NCBI RefSeq assembly: GCF_029223285.1
Contig: NZ_JARHUJ010000010.1
Location: 1-64,000 of the forward strand
Source: Paraflavitalea sp. CAU 1676
GTDB lineage: Bacteria > Bacteroidota > Bacteroidia > Chitinophagales > Chitinophagaceae
Length of the DNA: 64,000 nt
Direction of reading: 5' to 3'
The notes beneath the pieces were generated by a model. That model ran no database searches, was not told where the DNA came from, and saw nothing but the letters and a program-made list of their open reading frames with translations. Positions 62,609-64,000 of this stretch are shown one piece after another. Position 1 is the first letter of the stretch. Each line of letters opens with the position of its first letter. The position numbers were made by a program, and so were the translations under genes.

Positions 62609-64000
62609 ATGAAATATTTGCTATTCTTAATCTCTATGAATTCTTGCTGTATCGTAATGTTTGGTCAAGGTTTGGGTAAGCCTCCGATTGACGAACGCCT
62701 GTTTGATAAGCCTTGGGTTCGCCCTGGAAAGAATGTTGGGATAAGCGCGAACGGACAATTTGCTTATTATGATATTATTGGAAAGGATCGAAAATTGGTT
62801 GTAAAAAGTGTGGATTCAAGTTGGGAGAATGAATTTTATTGGGGAGGTCAGGAAGCATGGTTTTGTGCAGACAGCAAAAGACTTTTGTACAAGTCTTCAG
62901 ATACAGTCTATTTTGTGACGCTTGGAGCAGGTGTGAAACAATTTGTTACTAAAGTTGCTTCCTGTAAAGTGCCACTAAAGAAGCATGGTTATTGGTTGGC
63001 TTTGCATTTTGCTGATAGCGCTGGCCTTCTTCGGTTACAAAATTTGGTGACTGATCAAATTCGAGACTATAAAGATGTTAGAGATTACCAGTTCGATGAG
63101 CATGGAAACGTGTTACTATTGGTTATCCGAAATAGGGATGGGGGGGAGTCTCTAAGATTGGTTGATTTGGAGGCTGATAATTCAATATTGGTTTGGACTT
63201 CTTCTGAGGGTACTGTTGTTGGCCAGGCATTTGACAGAAATGGTCGACAATTGGCTTTTATAGTAGACGAACGTGGTGAACATAGTGTTTGGTATTATCG
63301 AAAGGGTCTACTTAGTGCAGAGGTGAGAGCAACTAATCGTTCTAAAGGGATTGATAGTACTTTCCAGATCTCTAACTATTCGACTCGTTTTAGTTATGAT
63401 GGGCGGTGGATGTTTTTTGTTTTAAGAGAAAGGGAAAGTTTGGTTCGGAAAGTTGTAACGGGTAATTCCTTAGTCGATGTATGGAGTTATAAAGATGAGA
63501 TTTTGCAGCCGGAACAACTACAAATTATCAGTGAGGGTGGAGGAGTTGCTAATCGGGAAGGCTATTATTCTGTGGTGCCTTCGAAAGGTGGACAAGTAGT
63601 TCGGCTTCAGTATGAGAGTGAGGTATTGACAGTAAATCCTGTGGCTACAAATTCGGGATTTATAGTTGTAAAAAAGAATTATAGATTAGAACCGTGGTCA
63701 ACAGAACAACCTACGTTTTGGTTAGTGTCTTTGGCGGATGGTACAAGGAGAAAACTAGATATAGGGAAGAGTAATAATGGGTTTAGTAATAATTTTTCCT
63801 TTTCCCCGAGTGGGAAATATTTGGTTTATTGGGATTTTAGATATGTTGCTTATATGAGCTATGAATTTAGGACGGGAATAACTCGAAATATTACAAAAAA
63901 CATATTGGAGAAGATCGGTTCAGAATATCAGTATGATGAGCTTGTCGATGTTAGTGCGGTCGGTAGTGTAGTTGGATGGTTCTCAAAGGATTCAGCTCTT
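62609..64000 (+). CDS. S9 prolyl-oligopeptidase-type protein, N-terminal part (cut by window end)
   Basis: The frame is open from ATG 62609 to the last base (464 codons), so the gene continues beyond the window. A signal peptide (MKYLLFLISMNSCCIVMFGQ) is followed by a beta-propeller-like domain with repeated strands: GKNVGISANGQFAYYDIIGK, FCADSKRLLYKSSDTVYFVT, FDEHGNVLLLVIRNRDGGES, FSYDGRWMFFVL and SFSPSGKYLVYWDF. This matches the N-terminal propeller of exported S9 prolyl-oligopeptidase-like proteins of Chitinophagaceae. The catalytic alpha/beta-hydrolase domain with Ser, Asp and His would lie outside. It sits beside a SusCD/thioredoxin set, suggesting peptide breakdown in the periplasm. Confidence 0.8.
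   Translation, partial: MKYLLFLISMNSCCIVMFGQGLGKPPIDERLFDKPWVRPGKNVGISANGQFAYYDIIGKDRKLVVKSVDSSWENEFYWGGQEAWFCADSKRLLYKSSDTVYFVTLGAGVKQFVTKVASCKVPLKKHGYWLALHFADSAGLLRLQNLVTDQIRDYKDVRDYQFDEHGNVLLLVIRNRDGGESLRLVDLEADNSILVWTSSEGTVVGQAFDRNGRQLAFIVDERGEHSVWYYRKGLLSAEVRATNRSKGIDSTFQISNYSTRFSYDGRWMFFVLRERESLVRKVVTGNSLVDVWSYKDEILQPEQLQIISEGGGVANREGYYSVVPSKGGQVVRLQYESEVLTVNPVATNSGFIVVKKNYRLEPWSTEQPTFWLVSLADGTRRKLDIGKSNNGFSNNFSFSPSGKYLVYWDFRYVAYMSYEFRTGITRNITKNILEKIGSEYQYDELVDVSAVGSVVGWFSKDSAL

Noticed and set aside
1-64000. CRISPR arrays, transposases, integrases, rRNA genes
   Set aside because: Looked for on both strands; no regularly spaced repeats of CRISPR type, no transposase or integrase motifs and no rRNA sequence were seen.

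Overview
The window looks like a chromosomal segment of a Bacteroidota bacterium, most likely of the family Chitinophagaceae (Chitinophaga/Niastella-like). The reasons are four SusC-type TonB-dependent transporters (three with a SusD partner), three ECF sigma/FecR anti-sigma pairs, lipoproteins with a Cys at about residue 18-26, a leader-poor promoter of the type TTG-N20-TATCTTTG, and A-rich rather than Shine-Dalgarno start regions. No transposase, integrase or CRISPR array was seen. Base composition changes along the window: 2.6-9.7 kb and 53.8-64 kb are visibly AT-rich, while the sugar-utilisation genes at 12-33 kb are GC-richer.

Region 1 (1-11.6 kb) is accessory. After 1.6 kb of unassigned sequence with short 11-nt-period repeats and two small reverse-strand genes come a Hachiman-type defence pair (hamA nuclease, hamB helicase), a membrane-anchored coiled-coil protein, a small unknown gene, and two overlapping reverse-strand membrane/secreted genes that share the motif NQKGGQTA. 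A two-gene cassette follows: a macro-like domain fused to an ADP-ribosyltransferase-like domain with R, S-T-S-like and E-x-E residues, and a DUF6508-like partner. This cassette lies between a decayed tRNA 3' end with its terminator (about 9.25-9.31 kb) and an intact tRNA-Arg(UCU) at 11.56-11.63 kb, which suggests integration at a tRNA.

Region 2 (12.1-33.1 kb) is a polysaccharide utilisation locus. A first SusC/SusD pair ends in a strong terminator. An ECF sigma/FecR pair then precedes a second SusC/SusD/SusE set and enzymes of families GH76 (endo-alpha-1,6-mannanase), an (alpha/alpha)-toroid protein fused to GH105, GH125 (exo-alpha-1,6-mannosidase) and GH97. GH76 plus GH125 points to alpha-mannan (yeast or fungal wall type) as a main substrate. 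A perfect 10-bp inverted repeat spanning 131 nt separates the binding genes from the enzymes. A protein-L-isoaspartate methyltransferase gene follows.

Region 3 (34.0-41.1 kb, reverse strand) is a ribosomal-peptide (RiPP) cluster: a TonB-dependent outer-membrane receptor, a 61-aa precursor with a double-glycine leader, an FxsB-like radical SAM/SPASM enzyme, an unknown 274-aa protein, and a C39-peptidase ABC exporter. A perfect 13-bp hairpin with a U-run lies between precursor and maturase and probably sets their ratio.

Region 4 (41.3-51.6 kb) holds a DUF5995 gene, an ECF sigma/FecR/SusC set without SusD, a small secreted Tyr-rich protein, a TIR-like/P-loop NTPase protein (probable single-gene defence or signalling NTPase), and a lipocalin-like secreted protein. 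Region 5 (51.8-64 kb) is an AT-rich ECF sigma/FecR/SusC/SusD locus with a thioredoxin-fold protein, a DUF4397-like lipoprotein, a DUF6520-like small exported protein and the N-terminal part of an S9 prolyl-oligopeptidase-type protein cut by the window end; it probably handles peptides rather than glycans.
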